A stretch of DNA of 64,000 nt from Streptosporangium saharense (GCF_014203715.1 NZ_JACHJP010000002.1:1178001-1242000), one strand, 5' to 3'; shown: positions 35,096-44,981, numbered from the stretch's first letter. Numbers and translations are program-made. Notes: a model not told the origin generated them from the letters alone.

Positions 35096-37681
35096 TCATT
35101 CCCCGGCGCGTATCCGCACCGCGGGCGGCCGGGTTCCGGTTGGCGGGATCTTCTTGCTCTTCAACGCGAACGTCATCACTTTCTTGAAGACGGGAGCGGC
35201 GATCTCCCCACCGTAGTATCCCCGGTGGGGGTCCTGGACCACCGCGAGGACGACCAGGCGGGGCTTGTCCGCGGGGGCGAAGCCAACGAATGTCGCAGTG
35301 TATCCGCAGTAGCCCTGGCACCTGGCGTCGTAGCGCATCGCGGTGCCGGTCTTGCCCGCCACGCGGTAGCCGTCGATGGCGGCGAGGTTGCCGGTGCCCT
35401 CCGCGCTCACGGCGGCCTCCAGCATGTTCGAGATCTGCGTCGCGGTGTTCTGCCCGATCACGCGGGTCCGCGCCGCAGGCGCCGAGGGGGTGAAGTCGCC
35501 CTCCCCGTTGGTCGTCCCCGCCACGATCTGCGGGGTGACGCGCACGCCGCCGTTGGCGATGGTCTGGTAGACGCTCGCGGTCTGCAGCGCGGTCACCGAG
35601 ACACCCTGGCCGTAGGCGACCGTGCAGCGCTGGCTGCCCGACCACTTGCGCCAGTCGGGCAGCAGCCCCGCCTCCTCGCCCGGCAGCCCGGTGCCCGGCT
35701 TGGCACCGAAGCCGAAGCGCTGCAGCATCTCGTAGAGCTTCTGGTCGCCGACCTTCTGCGCCGCCAGGATCGTGCCGACGTTGCTCGACGTCGCCACGAC
35801 GCCGGAGAAGGTCAGCCGCTCGACCGGGTGCGGGTGGGAGTCCCTGAGCACCTGGTCGGCGCAGCGGATGTTGTCCCTGACCGAGAAGACGCTGTCGGGA
35901 CTGACCGCCCCCGACTCCAGGGCGGCCGCGGCCGTGATGACCTTGTTGGTGCTGCCCGGCTCGAACACGTCCGTCACCGAGCGGTTGACCCAGTCCTCGG
36001 GGGCGGTCTTCTGCCAGTTCTTCAGGTCGAGCTCGGGCGCGTTGGCCATGGCGAGCACGTGCCCGCTCTGGACGTCCAGGACGATGGCGCTGCCGGTGCG
36101 CGCACCGACGGCCTTGACCTGGTCGGTGATGGCCTTCTGCGTGGCCCACTGGATGTCGCGGTTGATGGTCAGGCGCACGCTTCCGCCGTTGACCGGTGTC
36201 TGCAGCGTGTTGCCGGTCATCGGGATGCGCTGTCCCTCGATGCCCGTCTCGACGAGCTGCTCCCCGTCGCGGCCCGCGAGCAGCTTGTTGTAGGTGCTCT
36301 CCAGGCCGCTCAGGCCGCTGCCGTCGGCGCCGACGAAGCCCAGCAGGGTGCCCGCGAGGTTGCCGCCGGGGTAGTCGCGCCGGTAGCGGTGCTTGCTGCC
36401 GACACCCTTGAAGTCGCGGTCCATGATCCGCTGGGCGATGACGGGATCGACCGCCGCCGCCACCTGCTGGTAGCGGCCGCCCGCGGCGAACTTGGCCATG
36501 ATCTGCTCTTTGGGCACGCCCAGCTCCGTGGCCAGGGCCGTGGCCACCCGGTCACGCTGCTGCGGGGTGGTCACCACGCCGGGATCGACGAAGATCTCGC
36601 GCGCCTCAAGGGTCAGCGCGAGTTCGTGGCCGTTGACGTCGGTGATCGCCCCGCGCCGCGCGGGCAGCTTCTCCGGCCTGATCCGTTGCTCTGCCGCCTT
36701 GGCCGCGTAGACCTTGGAGTCGAGTCCCTGGAGCTGGATCAGCCGCCCGGCGAAGATGGACAGCACGAAGGTCATCCCGATCAGGCCGATGCTGATGCGC
36801 CGCCCGGGATTGCCCAGGCGCAGTACGGCGGGCGGCCTGGACGGCGGCCCCGGACGGAACCTGCCGGGCTCACCCGTCCCGGTGCCGGGCCGGACCTCCC
36901 GCAGCATCTGGGCGAAGGGCGCGTGCCACGGGTTCCTGGGGCCTCGCGGCGCGCCAGGTCCGCGCCGGGTGGGGTTCCCCTGCGAGGGGCCGGACGCCGG
37001 CGCCTGGCGGGGCCGTCCCCGGGGAGGCGGGGCCTCGGCCCGTGATCCGGTCGTCCTCGGTCCCGTCGGCCTGCCGGTGTTCCGTGTGGAGCCGTCCTGG
37101 GAGGCTCCCTGACGGGGACGGCCCGACTGCCCGCCACCCCTGCCGGTCGTCCGTTCCTGGCGCGGCCTGCCCGTCCCCTGGGACCCGGCGCCCGTCCCCT
37201 GGGAGCTCCCCTTGGAGCCGCCCTGCCTGCCCTGGGCGCCCGAGCCACTCTGCTTCCCTGCGCCACCCGGCTTGCCCGAGCCGCCCTGCTTGCCTGAACC
37301 GCCCTGCCTGCCCGAGGTGCCCGGTTTGCCGGACGTGCCCTCCGGGCGTGCCTGCCTGCCCGAGCCGCCGCCCTGGGCCGCCTGCCTGCCCGGCCGTGCC
37401 GTACCGCCCGATCTGCCGCCCGCGCCGTCCTGGCGTGGCCTGCCCGCGCCGTCGCGGCCCGAGCCCTGCTGCCTGCCGTCCCCGCCCTGTCCCTCGGGAC
37501 GCCGGGGACGGCCAGGCTCGCCGGACCCGTCCTGGCGGGAGGGGCGGCCCGTGCCGTCCTGGCCCGGGGGTCTTCCGGTACGGCTCGGCCCGCCCGGACC
37601 CCTGCGGCCCGGGTTTCCGGCGGGTCCGCCGCCCGAGCCGCCCCTTCCGGGGCCCGGGCCCCGTCCGCCGGCGTCCCTCAC
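35096..37681 (-). CDS. ftsI: Septal transpeptidase FtsI (PBP3) with long disordered N-terminal tail
   Basis: 861 residues; actinobacterial FtsI proteins are more often about 600-680. Residues 1 to about 285 are a Gly/Arg/Gln/Ser/Pro-rich, basic, low-complexity cytoplasmic tail with short repeats such as GGSGKQ and GGSGKPGG. The transmembrane helix (about 296-318; ISIGLIGMTFVLSIFAG) is followed by the PBP dimerisation domain and the transpeptidase. Active-site motifs are SxxK in EPGSTNK (Ser near 577), SSN, and KTG in VAGKTGTA. The GTG at 37681 overlaps the ftsL stop (GTGA), so the tail is very likely translated and not a start-site artefact. Confidence 0.95.
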   Translation of the reverse strand: MRDAGGRGPGPGRGGSGGGPAGNPGRRGPGGPSRTGRPPGQDGTGRPSRQDGSGEPGRPRRPEGQGGDGRQQGSGRDGAGRPRQDGAGGRSGGTARPGRQAAQGGGSGRQARPEGTSGKPGTSGRQGGSGKQGGSGKPGGAGKQSGSGAQGRQGGSKGSSQGTGAGSQGTGRPRQERTTGRGGGQSGRPRQGASQDGSTRNTGRPTGPRTTGSRAEAPPPRGRPRQAPASGPSQGNPTRRGPGAPRGPRNPWHAPFAQMLREVRPGTGTGEPGRFRPGPPSRPPAVLRLGNPGRRISIGLIGMTFVLSIFAGRLIQLQGLDSKVYAAKAAEQRIRPEKLPARRGAITDVNGHELALTLEAREIFVDPGVVTTPQQRDRVATALATELGVPKEQIMAKFAAGGRYQQVAAAVDPVIAQRIMDRDFKGVGSKHRYRRDYPGGNLAGTLLGFVGADGSGLSGLESTYNKLLAGRDGEQLVETGIEGQRIPMTGNTLQTPVNGGSVRLTINRDIQWATQKAITDQVKAVGARTGSAIVLDVQSGHVLAMANAPELDLKNWQKTAPEDWVNRSVTDVFEPGSTNKVITAAAALESGAVSPDSVFSVRDNIRCADQVLRDSHPHPVERLTFSGVVATSSNVGTILAAQKVGDQKLYEMLQRFGFGAKPGTGLPGEEAGLLPDWRKWSGSQRCTVAYGQGVSVTALQTASVYQTIANGGVRVTPQIVAGTTNGEGDFTPSAPAARTRVIGQNTATQISNMLEAAVSAEGTGNLAAIDGYRVAGKTGTAMRYDARCQGYCGYTATFVGFAPADKPRLVVLAVVQDPHRGYYGGEIAAPVFKKVMTFALKSKKIPPTGTRPPAVRIRAGE

Positions 37682-38217
37682 CGGCCCGTGCCCGGCGCTC
37701 GCTCCTGCCCCGTGGGCCTCTCGTCACTCCCGGTGGTGCCCGTGGAGGCACCGTCCTGGGCCGTTCCCGCGGCGGGACGGTCGGGGACCATGACGTTCGG
37801 GTTGTCCCAGTCGGGCGCAAGCCCCTGCTTCTCGACGTTGCCCGCCAGCCACTCCGGGGTGTCCATGAGGGCGTTCTGGTGCTTGAGCGACTCCTTCTTC
37901 TGACGGAGCTCGTTGTTGCCGTTGCGCAGCTCGTTGGCCCTGAAGGAGTCCTGGTTGAGGATCGTGTTCAGCACCAGGAGGCTGACCAGACCGCCACAGA
38001 GCAGGCCGACGACGAGCAGCACGAACGGCGTGCGCGGCGCCTTGCGCCCACGGGACGCCGACGCGGAGGCCGCGGCGGGCCTGGCCGCCCCGGCCGCTCC
38101 CGCGGCGGGAACGTTCCTGGCCGGGCGCGTCCTGCGCACCTGGGGTGTCGTGCGGGGCCGTCCGCCGCGAACCGGCGTGCTGCGGACGTCTTGCTCACTC
38201 CTCGTCAACTGCCTCAC
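37678..38217 (-). CDS. ftsL: FtsL-like divisome protein
   Basis: 179 residues. A basic cytoplasmic N-terminus (1-60), one transmembrane helix (about 64-86; [20 protein letters not shown]) and a periplasmic leucine-zipper-like coiled coil ([21 protein letters not shown]). The C-terminal 35 residues are Gly/Thr/Asp-rich. It would activate FtsW-FtsI together with FtsQ and DivIC. The start GTG at 38217 overlaps the rsmH end by 23 bp. Called from position and architecture, since FtsL sequences diverge strongly. Confidence 0.88.
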   Translation of the reverse strand: MRQLTRSEQDVRSTPVRGGRPRTTPQVRRTRPARNVPAAGAAGAARPAAASASASRGRKAPRTPFVLLVVGLLCGGLVSLLVLNTILNQDSFRANELRNGNNELRQKKESLKHQNALMDTPEWLAGNVEKQGLAPDWDNPNVMVPDRPAAGTAQDGASTGTTGSDERPTGQERAPGTGR

Positions 38218-39187
38218 GGATCCTCTCTGCCGCCCGGCACCGGGCGGAGGCCGCCCGCGGGTTGCGGGCGATCTCCTCTTCGCTCGGGAGCTCGGCTCCC
38301 CTTGTCAGGAGGGCGAACCTCGGCTGGTGAGCCGGCAGCGGGACGGGCAGCCCGGGGGGGCCCGTCTCCTTGGTTCGCGCCGCGAGGACCCGCTTGGTCA
38401 GCCGGTCCTCAAGGGAGTGGTAGGCGAGCACGACCACGCGCCCGCCGAGCGTCAGCGCGTCGAGCGCCGCGGGGAGGGCGCGTTCCAGTGCCGTCAACTC
38501 CCCGTTCACCTCGATCCGCAACGCTTGGAAAGTCCTTTTGGCCGGGTTGCCCCCGGTTCGTCGAGTGGCGGCGGGGATGGCCTCACGGACAATCTCCGCA
38601 AGCCGCTTAGTCGACGTTATGGCCTCCTTGGCCCGTTCCTTGCCGATTAGGTGCGCGACACGCGGGGCGAATCGCTCCTCGCCGTAATCCCTGAGGATCC
38701 GGATCAGGTCGGGGACCGGGTAGGTGTTGACCACGATCTCCGCGGTCAGCTCCTGCTCCCCGTCCATCCGCATGTCCAGCGGCGCGTCGTAGGAGTAGGC
38801 GAAGCCCCGCTCGGCCTCGTCGAGCTGGGGCGAGGAGACGCCCAGGTCGAACAGCACCCCGTTGACCCGGGGGCGCCCGGCCTCGGCCAGCACCTCGGTC
38901 AGCTCGTCGGAGACGGCCTTGACCAGCGTGATCCTGTCGGCGTACGGCGCGAGCCTGGCCGTGGAGCGCTCGATGGCGGTCGGGTCCCGGTCGATGCCGA
39001 CCAGGTGCAGCGCGGGGTGGGCCGCGAGCAGTGCCTCGGCGTGGCCTCCCAGACCGAGGTTGGCGTCGACCACGACGGGAGCGGGCCCGGAGAGCGCGGG
39101 TGCGAGGAGCTCAAGGACCCGGTCGAGCATCACGGGAACATGGCCACCCCGGCCCTGGGAATCTCTCTTGTCGTCTTCGGCGCGCAT
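38195..39187 (-). CDS. rsmH: 16S rRNA (cytosine-1402-N4) methyltransferase
   Basis: 330 residues (MraW). [13 protein letters not shown] is the N-terminal signature, [14 protein letters not shown] the SAM loop, [12 protein letters not shown] motif [23 protein letters not shown] and [14 protein letters not shown] conserved family blocks. ATG at 39187. A 215-bp stretch without a recognisable gene separates it from mraZ. Confidence 0.96.
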   Translation of the reverse strand: MRAEDDKRDSQGRGGHVPVMLDRVLELLAPALSGPAPVVVDANLGLGGHAEALLAAHPALHLVGIDRDPTAIERSTARLAPYADRITLVKAVSDELTEVLAEAGRPRVNGVLFDLGVSSPQLDEAERGFAYSYDAPLDMRMDGEQELTAEIVVNTYPVPDLIRILRDYGEERFAPRVAHLIGKERAKEAITSTKRLAEIVREAIPAATRRTGGNPAKRTFQALRIEVNGELTALERALPAALDALTLGGRVVVLAYHSLEDRLTKRVLAARTKETGPPGLPVPLPAHQPRFALLTRGAELPSEEEIARNPRAASARCRAAERIREAVDEE

Positions 39188-39402
39188 GAAGCGCCAACCC
39201 CCTCTCGCCGCGTCTCCCGCGGCGGACGCTCACCGGTGTCTTTCTCCTGGCTCCCACCCCCGGGGGCCGTCCGGCCAGGTCCCCATCCGCCCCCGCGTTC
39301 CGCCGCCACCTGACACCGGGGAAGGTGCATCAGCTGGCGGACATGTGGTTGCGGGTGGAGACCTCGCCGAACGACGTTTTCACCGATGAGTCGACCGTGC
39401 AG

Positions 39403-39834
39403 TCACAGAATCCCTGGCAGCACCTCCTCCGACAGATCGGAGAAGGCCTGCTCCTGGTCGGCCAGGTACTTGTCCCAGGCCTGGGCGTCCCAGATCTCCA
39501 GCCGGGTGTTGGCGCCGATCACGGCGCAGTCACGGCTGAGTCCGGCGTACTCGCGCAGGGCCTGTGGGACGGTGACCCGGCCCTGTTTGTCGGCGACCTC
39601 GTCGGAGGCGCTCGCGAAGAAGACACGGCTGTAGTCGCGGACCGCCTTGGCGGTCACCGGCGCTGTGCGCAGAGCCTCGGTGATGCGCTGGAACTCCTCT
39701 ACGGGGAAAACGTAGAGGCAGCGCTCCTGGCCTTTGGTGATCACCAGACCCTCCGCCAGCTCCTCACGGTACTTCGCCGGCAGGAACAGCCGTCCCTTGT
39801 CATCGAGGCGCGGGTAATGAGTGCCGAGGAACAC
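39403..39834 (-). CDS. mraZ: MraZ transcriptional regulator of the division cluster
   Basis: 143 residues, two SpoVT/AbrB-like halves: [20 protein letters not shown] and [17 protein letters not shown], each with a DxxGR core. It forms a ring-shaped oligomer that binds repeated GTGG-type boxes in its own promoter. The GTG at 39834 is preferred because GGGAGG lies 8 bases upstream and the length equals mycobacterial MraZ; the GTG at 39843 would touch the ribosome binding site. Confidence 0.94.
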   Translation of the reverse strand: MFLGTHYPRLDDKGRLFLPAKYREELAEGLVITKGQERCLYVFPVEEFQRITEALRTAPVTAKAVRDYSRVFFASASDEVADKQGRVTVPQALREYAGLSRDCAVIGANTRLEIWDAQAWDKYLADQEQAFSDLSEEVLPGIL

Positions 39835-40345
39835 CGGCCTCACCTCCCGTGCCTAGCGGAGCACCTGGCGCTGTGGCCCCTGCCCTCCACTGCGCACCAC
39901 CATACTCCACTTCTCCCCACCGTCAACTGATTCCGTGGCTCTTAGCGAGGGGTTTCGCCGTTATTTCCCCAGCTCAGAACAGGTGGGGCGGAGTGGAGGG
40001 GGTAAGGCGCCCCCCGCTATGTCACGGGCGTGTCGGGAAGGTAAGCGATAGCCGGACAATCGAGGAATGAACCAATCGACGGCGGCGCGGGAGGAAAGTG
40101 GAGCGCGCGACCGTCGGAAGGCCTTGCCCCACGGCCCGTCACGAGATCCGGACACACCCTCCACATGAACGGAACGCTCAGCTCACACACTGTGGCTGTC
40201 CATCCAGAAACAGCCCTAATACCCACATAGAGTCGCTCTGGAACCTCGGGCGTCGTAGTGTCGGTACGCACAATGGAAAAGGGCCTATAAAGTCCCCCAA
40301 ATACCAACCCCCGGCGTGAAACCGCCGCAGCTTCATGGAGGCCTG
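39835..40345. other. Divergent mraZ-moxR intergenic region
   Basis: About 510 bp with no credible gene. The left end carries the mraZ promoter and boxes. A second pair of boxes, GTGGGG (39983-39988) and GTGGAG (39993-39998), lies on the plus strand with the same 10-bp step. The right part, towards moxR, is less GC-rich and contains TATAAAGT near 40287 as a possible -10, then GGAGG at 40336-40340 before the moxR GTG. Confidence 0.5.
39885..39926 (-). promoter_or_regulatory. mraZ promoter with four MraZ boxes
   Basis: -35 TTGACG (39926-39921), 16-bp spacer, -10 TATGGT (39904-39899). GTGGNG occurs four times at an exact 10-bp step on the minus strand: GTGGGG 39920-39915, GTGGAG 39910-39905, GTGGTG 39900-39895 and GTGGAG 39890-39885. 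The boxes cover the spacer, -10 and start region, so MraZ binding should repress the dcw operon. Confidence 0.82.
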
Positions 40346-41323
40346 GTGGCAGTAACCCATGACATCTCCCCCCGGCTCGATGATCTGGTCGTCACGGCGC
40401 ACCGCATCCGCCAGGCGATCGAGTCGGTGATCGAGGGCAAGGGGGACGCCGTCCGCCTGACCTTGACCGTTCTTCTGGCGGAGGGGCACCTGCTCATCGA
40501 GGACGTGCCCGGTGTCGGCAAGACCATGCTCGCCAAGGCCCTGGCCCGCTCCATCGACTGCCCGGTCCGCCGTATCCAGTTCACTCCCGACCTGCTGCCG
40601 AGCGACATCACCGGGGTCAGCGCCTACAACCAGCAGACCAGGGAGTTCGAGTTCAAGCCCGGCCCGGTCTTCGCCAGCATCGTGGTCGGCGACGAGATCA
40701 ACCGCGCCTCGCCGAAGACCCAGTCCGCGCTGCTGGAGTGCATGGAGGAGCACCAGGTCACCGTGGACGGCGCGACCTACGCGCTGGAGAGCCCCTTCAT
40801 GGTGATCGCGACGCAGAACCCCATCGAGATGGAGGGCACCTATCCCCTCCCCGAGGCGCAGCGCGACCGCTTCACCGCCAGGATCGCGATGGGCTACCCC
40901 GAGGCGAGCGCCGAGTTGGAGATGCTCGACGTGCACGGGGCGGCCTCACCGCTGGACAAGCTGGAGCCGGTCGCCACGACCGCGGAGGTGCGGACCCTCA
41001 TCGAGGCGGTGCGCGCGGTCTACGTCTCACAGCCGATCAAGAAGTACGCCGTCGACCTGGTGACCGCGACCCGGCAGAGCCCCGAGCTGCGCCTGGGCGC
41101 CTCGCCGCGATCGACCCTGCAGTTGGTCAGGGCGGCCAGGGCGCACGCCGCGCTGGCCGGGCGCGACTACGTCATCCCCGACGACCTGCAGGACCTGTGC
41201 GTGCCGGTGCTGGCCCACCGGCTGCTGCCCAGCGTCGAGGCCCAGGGCCAGCGGCGCATGCCGGAACAGGTGGTGGCAGACCTGGTCCGCCGGGTGCCCG
41301 TGCCCGAGGTCCAGACGAAGTGA
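40346..41323 (+). CDS. MoxR-family AAA+ ATPase
   Basis: 325 residues. Walker A DVPGVGKT, Walker B VVGDEINRA, sensor ATQNPIEMEGTYPLPEAQRDRF, and the RSTLQLVRAARAHAAL lid. MoxR ATPases act as chaperones for partner complexes, typically with DUF58 proteins encoded next door. The GTG at 40346 has GGAGG 5 bases upstream. The stop overlaps the DUF58 start (GTGA). Confidence 0.94.
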   Translation: MAVTHDISPRLDDLVVTAHRIRQAIESVIEGKGDAVRLTLTVLLAEGHLLIEDVPGVGKTMLAKALARSIDCPVRRIQFTPDLLPSDITGVSAYNQQTREFEFKPGPVFASIVVGDEINRASPKTQSALLECMEEHQVTVDGATYALESPFMVIATQNPIEMEGTYPLPEAQRDRFTARIAMGYPEASAELEMLDVHGAASPLDKLEPVATTAEVRTLIEAVRAVYVSQPIKKYAVDLVTATRQSPELRLGASPRSTLQLVRAARAHAALAGRDYVIPDDLQDLCVPVLAHRLLPSVEAQGQRRMPEQVVADLVRRVPVPEVQTK

Positions 41324-42576
41324 CCTCGGGCCTCAGAGCGCTCACCGCCCGCGGCTGGTCCTTCCTCGCCTCCGGCACCGCGGCGCTGCTGTGCGCCTTC
41401 TTTCTCGGCGAGCACGACCTGCTCAGGATCGGGGTGCTGATCATCTCGCTGCCGCTGCTCGCGGCGATGGTGGTCAGCCGTACCCGCTACCGGCTGAGCT
41501 GCGCGCGCCGTCTGGACCCGCCCCGGGTCCCGGTCGGCGGCGAGGCCACCGTGACGCTGCGCCTTGAGAACGTCACCAGGCTGCCGACCGGCCTGCTGAT
41601 GATCGAGGACACCGTCCCCTACGCCCTGGGCGCCCGCCCCAGGTTCGTCCTGGACCGGGTCGAGGCGCTGGGGGTCCGCGAGATCGACTACCGGGTCAGG
41701 TCCGACCTGCGCGGCCGCTTCGGCATCGGCCCGCTCACGGTGCGGATCACCGACCCGTTCGGTCTGGTCGAGCTGACGAGGTCCTTCACCATCAGCGACA
41801 CGCTCGTGGTGACGCCCCAGGTCGTGGCGCTGCCCCGGGTCCGTCTCTCCGGGGAGCTGGCCGGCGGGGGCGAGAGCCGTACCAGGAGTGTGGCGGCGGC
41901 GGGTGACGACGACGTCGCGCCGCGCGAGTACCGGCAGGGCGACGACCTGCGGCGGGTGCACTGGCGCTCGACCGCGAGGTACGGCGAGCTGATGGTGCGG
42001 CGCGAGGAGCAGCAGTGGCAGAGCAGGGGCGCGCTGCTGCTGGACACCCGCAGGTACGCCCACCGGGGTGAGGGGCCCCGTTCCTCCTTCGAGGTCGCGG
42101 TCTCGGCGGCGGCCTCCATCGGCGTCCACCTGGCCCACGAGGGGCTCGGCCTGCGCCTGGTGACCGACCAGGGCGCGGAACGGCTCCCGGAGACCGGATT
42201 GAGCTGGGCGCTGCTCGACACCCTCGCCGAGATGCGCACCAGCTCGGCCCGCTCCCTGGAGTACGGCACGGCCGCCCTGCGGCAGGGCGGCGGCGAGGGC
42301 CTGATCGTCGCCGTGCTCGGCGCGCTCGACGTCGAGCAGGCCCAGGCGCTGGCCAGGATCAGGCACGGCAACATGACCGGGGTGGCCGTGACGCTGGACA
42401 TCGCGGGCTGGGACCGGCCCGAGTCGGGCGAGGACGAGGGTCAGCTGGCGGCCCAGGCGGTGCTGGCCGGGGCGGGGTGGCGCGTCGTGCCGCTGCCCTC
42501 AAGCACGACGATCGCGAACGTGTGGCCGAAGGCCGCCCAGGGCGGGCGGTTCGCATTCAGTGGGGGCGGCTCATGA
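41320..42576 (+). CDS. DUF58 domain protein
   Basis: 418 residues. Two N-terminal hydrophobic helices (about 12-50), a beta-rich segment with VPVGGEATVTLRLEN, and the DUF58 core REYRQGDDLRRVHWRSTARYGELMVR, divided here into its main parts, followed by a VWA-like domain. DUF58-MoxR pairs are thought to assemble or activate membrane complexes; the substrate is unknown. GTG 41320 overlaps moxR, and its stop overlaps the transglutaminase start (ATGA), so the three form one unit. Confidence 0.9.
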   Translation: MTSGLRALTARGWSFLASGTAALLCAFFLGEHDLLRIGVLIISLPLLAAMVVSRTRYRLSCARRLDPPRVPVGGEATVTLRLENVTRLPTGLLMIEDTVPYALGARPRFVLDRVEALGVREIDYRVRSDLRGRFGIGPLTVRITDPFGLVELTRSFTISDTLVVTPQVVALPRVRLSGELAGGGESRTRSVAAAGDDDVAPREYRQGDDLRRVHWRSTARYGELMVRREEQQWQSRGALLLDTRRYAHRGEGPRSSFEVAVSAAASIGVHLAHEGLGLRLVTDQGAERLPETGLSWALLDTLAEMRTSSARSLEYGTAALRQGGGEGLIVAVLGALDVEQAQALARIRHGNMTGVAVTLDIAGWDRPESGEDEGQLAAQAVLAGAGWRVVPLPSSTTIANVWPKAAQGGRFAFSGGGS

Positions 42577-44981
42577 GACTTCCGATCGCGGCGGGCGCGG
42601 CGACCATGGCGGTCACCATCGCGCTGTATCCCCTCTTCCAGGGCGGCGCCTGGTTCTGGGCGAGCCTGGGGGCCGTGGCCGTGGTGACGGCGGTCGGCGT
42701 GCCCGTCAGCCGCTACAGTCTGCCTCCCTGGCTGGCACCGCTCGGCCAGGCCGTGGCGATCTGGATCTACCTGACCGCCGTCTTCTCCCCGGAGAAGGCG
42801 TGGGCCAGGGTGGTCCCGACCAGGGAGTCGGCCGTGGGACTGGCCAAGATGCTGGTCACCGGCTTCGCCGACATCCAGCGCTTCGCGGCGCCCGTGCCCG
42901 CCAAGCCCGCCATCACCCTGCTGACCTGCGCGGGCGTCGCGCTGATCGCCATCGTGGTGGACGTGCTCGCCTCCCGGACGCGCAGGGCGGCGCTGTGCGG
43001 GCTGCCGCTGCTGGCGCTGTTCACGGTCCCCGCGGCGGTGGCCACCGAGCCGATCAGCTGGCCCGCGTTCATCCTCGCGGCCGTCGGCTATCTCGGGCTG
43101 CTGGTCGCCGACGGCAGGGAGCGAGTAGGCCACTGGGGCAGGGCGGTGCTGGTGCGCCGCTCCTCGGTGACGTCGCGGGCGGTCGCCGACGTCGGCCCCC
43201 TGCGCCTGTCGGGCAAGCGCATCGGGCTCACCGCGGTCGTGCTCGCGATCCTGCTGCCCGCGCTGCTGCCCACGCTCGAACCCTCCCCGCTGTTCGGCTT
43301 CGGTGTCGGCAACGGCAGGGGGAAGGGCACCAACTCGATCAGCATCTCGAACCCGATCGTCAGCCTGCGGGGCGAACTCTCGCTGCCGAACAACTCCGAG
43401 GTGCTCAGCTACACCACGACGGACAACCTTCCGCGCTACCTGCGGATGTACGCGCTGGACATCTTCGACGGCCAGCAGTGGACGATGACGGGGTCGAGCG
43501 GCCTGCCCGAGGACCGGATCTCGCAGGAGCCGCTGCCCCCGCCGCCCGGCCAGAGCCGTCAGGTGCCCGCCGTGACGGTGACGACGAAGATCACGGTGAG
43601 CCCCGCCATCAGGGGCATGGAGTTCCTGCCGCTGCCGTACCCGCCGAGCCGCGTCCAGGTCGAGGGCGACTGGCGCCCCGACCGCGACACCCTGATGGTC
43701 TTCTCGACCGAGGACACCGCGGGAGGGCTGACCTACACGGTCGTCAGCGACGAGCCCAAGCCGACCGCCGAGGCGCTGAGGTCGGCCGCTGCGGCGCCCA
43801 GGGAGATCGCCGAACGCTACCTGCAGTTGCCCAGGGACCTGCCCAGGGAGGTCAGGGACCTGGCGGTGCGCGAGACCGCGGGTGAGACGAACCCCTACGA
43901 GCGGGCGATCAAGCTCCAGGAGTTCTTCACCAGCAAGGGCGGCTTCACCTACACCCTGGCCGCCCAGGGGCACGACGAGCAGGCGCTGACGGACTTCCTG
44001 ATCCGCAACAGGGCTGGATACTGCGAGCAGTTCGCGGCCTCGATGGCGGTGCTGGCCAGGGTGCTCGGCATCCCCGCCAGGGTCGCCGTCGGCTACACCG
44101 GGGGCGCCAAACTCGGTGAGCGCTGGCAGGTGCGCACGCACGACTCCCACGCCTGGCCCGAGCTCTACTTCGAGGGGACGGGCTGGCTGCGCTTCGAGCC
44201 GACCCCCGCCGGCCTCACCGGACAGGGCAGCGCCACGGTCCCCGCCTACAGCCGCGCGCGGGCCGCGGACGCGCCCGACGACCAGCCCTCCGCCGCTCCG
44301 GCGACCGGTTCGGACTCCTCCGACCCGGCCAGCGGGTCGGCGAGCAACCCCCGCAACCGCAGGCCCGACCTCGAGTACGGCGGCAGCGGGCCCATCGTGG
44401 TCGAGGAGGGCACGCCCCTGGCGGCCAGGATCGGTCTCGGCGTGGTGGCCGCGGCGCTGGTCGCGCTGATCCCGGCGATGCTCCGCTGGCAGCTGCGCGC
44501 CCGCCGCCGCAGGGTCTCCTCCCGCGCGGCCCGGCCCGCCGTCGTCGTGGCGGAGGCGCCGGGCGCCGTCACGGTCAGGACGAGCCTGTGGCACCAGGCG
44601 ACGACGGCCACCTGGGCGGAGCTCTGCGACACCCTGTACGACCACGGCGTCTCACGCGGCCCGAGCGAGAGCCCCAGGGCGCTGGCCGTACGGCTGGCGG
44701 CGCAGCACGGGTTCGACGCGCCGGCCGAGGAGGCCGTAACGCGGATCGCCACCTCCGCCGAGCGGATGCTCTTCGCCAGGACCCCCGGCGAGAACGGCCC
44801 CACGCGTGAGGACCTCCGGGTGGTACGGCGGGCACTGGCGGCCTCCGTGCCCCGGGGCAGGAGGATCCGCGCCGTGCTGCTGCCGCCCTCGACGCTCGCC
44901 AGGGCGCGGGCCGTCGGCACCGGGCTGCTGGACGTCTTCGACCGGCTGGAGAACCTCCGCCTCACCGGCAGGAAGGCCTGA
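42573..44981 (+). CDS. TgpA-like membrane transglutaminase
   Basis: 802 residues. Several N-terminal transmembrane helices (to about 235), a DUF3488-like outer region, and a transglutaminase core with Cys484 in AGYCEQFA and His526 in DSHAWPELY. A Ser/Ala/Asp-rich linker leads to another transmembrane helix near 615-635 and a C-terminal cytoplasmic DUF4129-like region. The architecture matches TgpA, an essential protein of unclear substrate in Pseudomonas. ATG overlaps the DUF58 stop by 4 bases. It is convergent with a DUF3040 gene; the 160 bp between hold no gene. Confidence 0.9.
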   Translation: MRLPIAAGAATMAVTIALYPLFQGGAWFWASLGAVAVVTAVGVPVSRYSLPPWLAPLGQAVAIWIYLTAVFSPEKAWARVVPTRESAVGLAKMLVTGFADIQRFAAPVPAKPAITLLTCAGVALIAIVVDVLASRTRRAALCGLPLLALFTVPAAVATEPISWPAFILAAVGYLGLLVADGRERVGHWGRAVLVRRSSVTSRAVADVGPLRLSGKRIGLTAVVLAILLPALLPTLEPSPLFGFGVGNGRGKGTNSISISNPIVSLRGELSLPNNSEVLSYTTTDNLPRYLRMYALDIFDGQQWTMTGSSGLPEDRISQEPLPPPPGQSRQVPAVTVTTKITVSPAIRGMEFLPLPYPPSRVQVEGDWRPDRDTLMVFSTEDTAGGLTYTVVSDEPKPTAEALRSAAAAPREIAERYLQLPRDLPREVRDLAVRETAGETNPYERAIKLQEFFTSKGGFTYTLAAQGHDEQALTDFLIRNRAGYCEQFAASMAVLARVLGIPARVAVGYTGGAKLGERWQVRTHDSHAWPELYFEGTGWLRFEPTPAGLTGQGSATVPAYSRARAADAPDDQPSAAPATGSDSSDPASGSASNPRNRRPDLEYGGSGPIVVEEGTPLAARIGLGVVAAALVALIPAMLRWQLRARRRRVSSRAARPAVVVAEAPGAVTVRTSLWHQATTATWAELCDTLYDHGVSRGPSESPRALAVRLAAQHGFDAPAEEAVTRIATSAERMLFARTPGENGPTREDLRVVRRALAASVPRGRRIRAVLLPPSTLARARAVGTGLLDVFDRLENLRLTGRKA

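Noticed and set aside
37100-37600. The repetitive CTGCC/CCCG pattern as a CRISPR array or tandem DNA repeat element
   Set aside because: The repeats are irregular and keep the ftsI reading frame; they are explained by low-complexity coding sequence.
37042-38610. A 522-codon plus-strand frame over the low-complexity part of ftsI
   Set aside because: Mirror image of the repetitive ftsI tail; Pro/Arg/Ser-rich with no start-site support.
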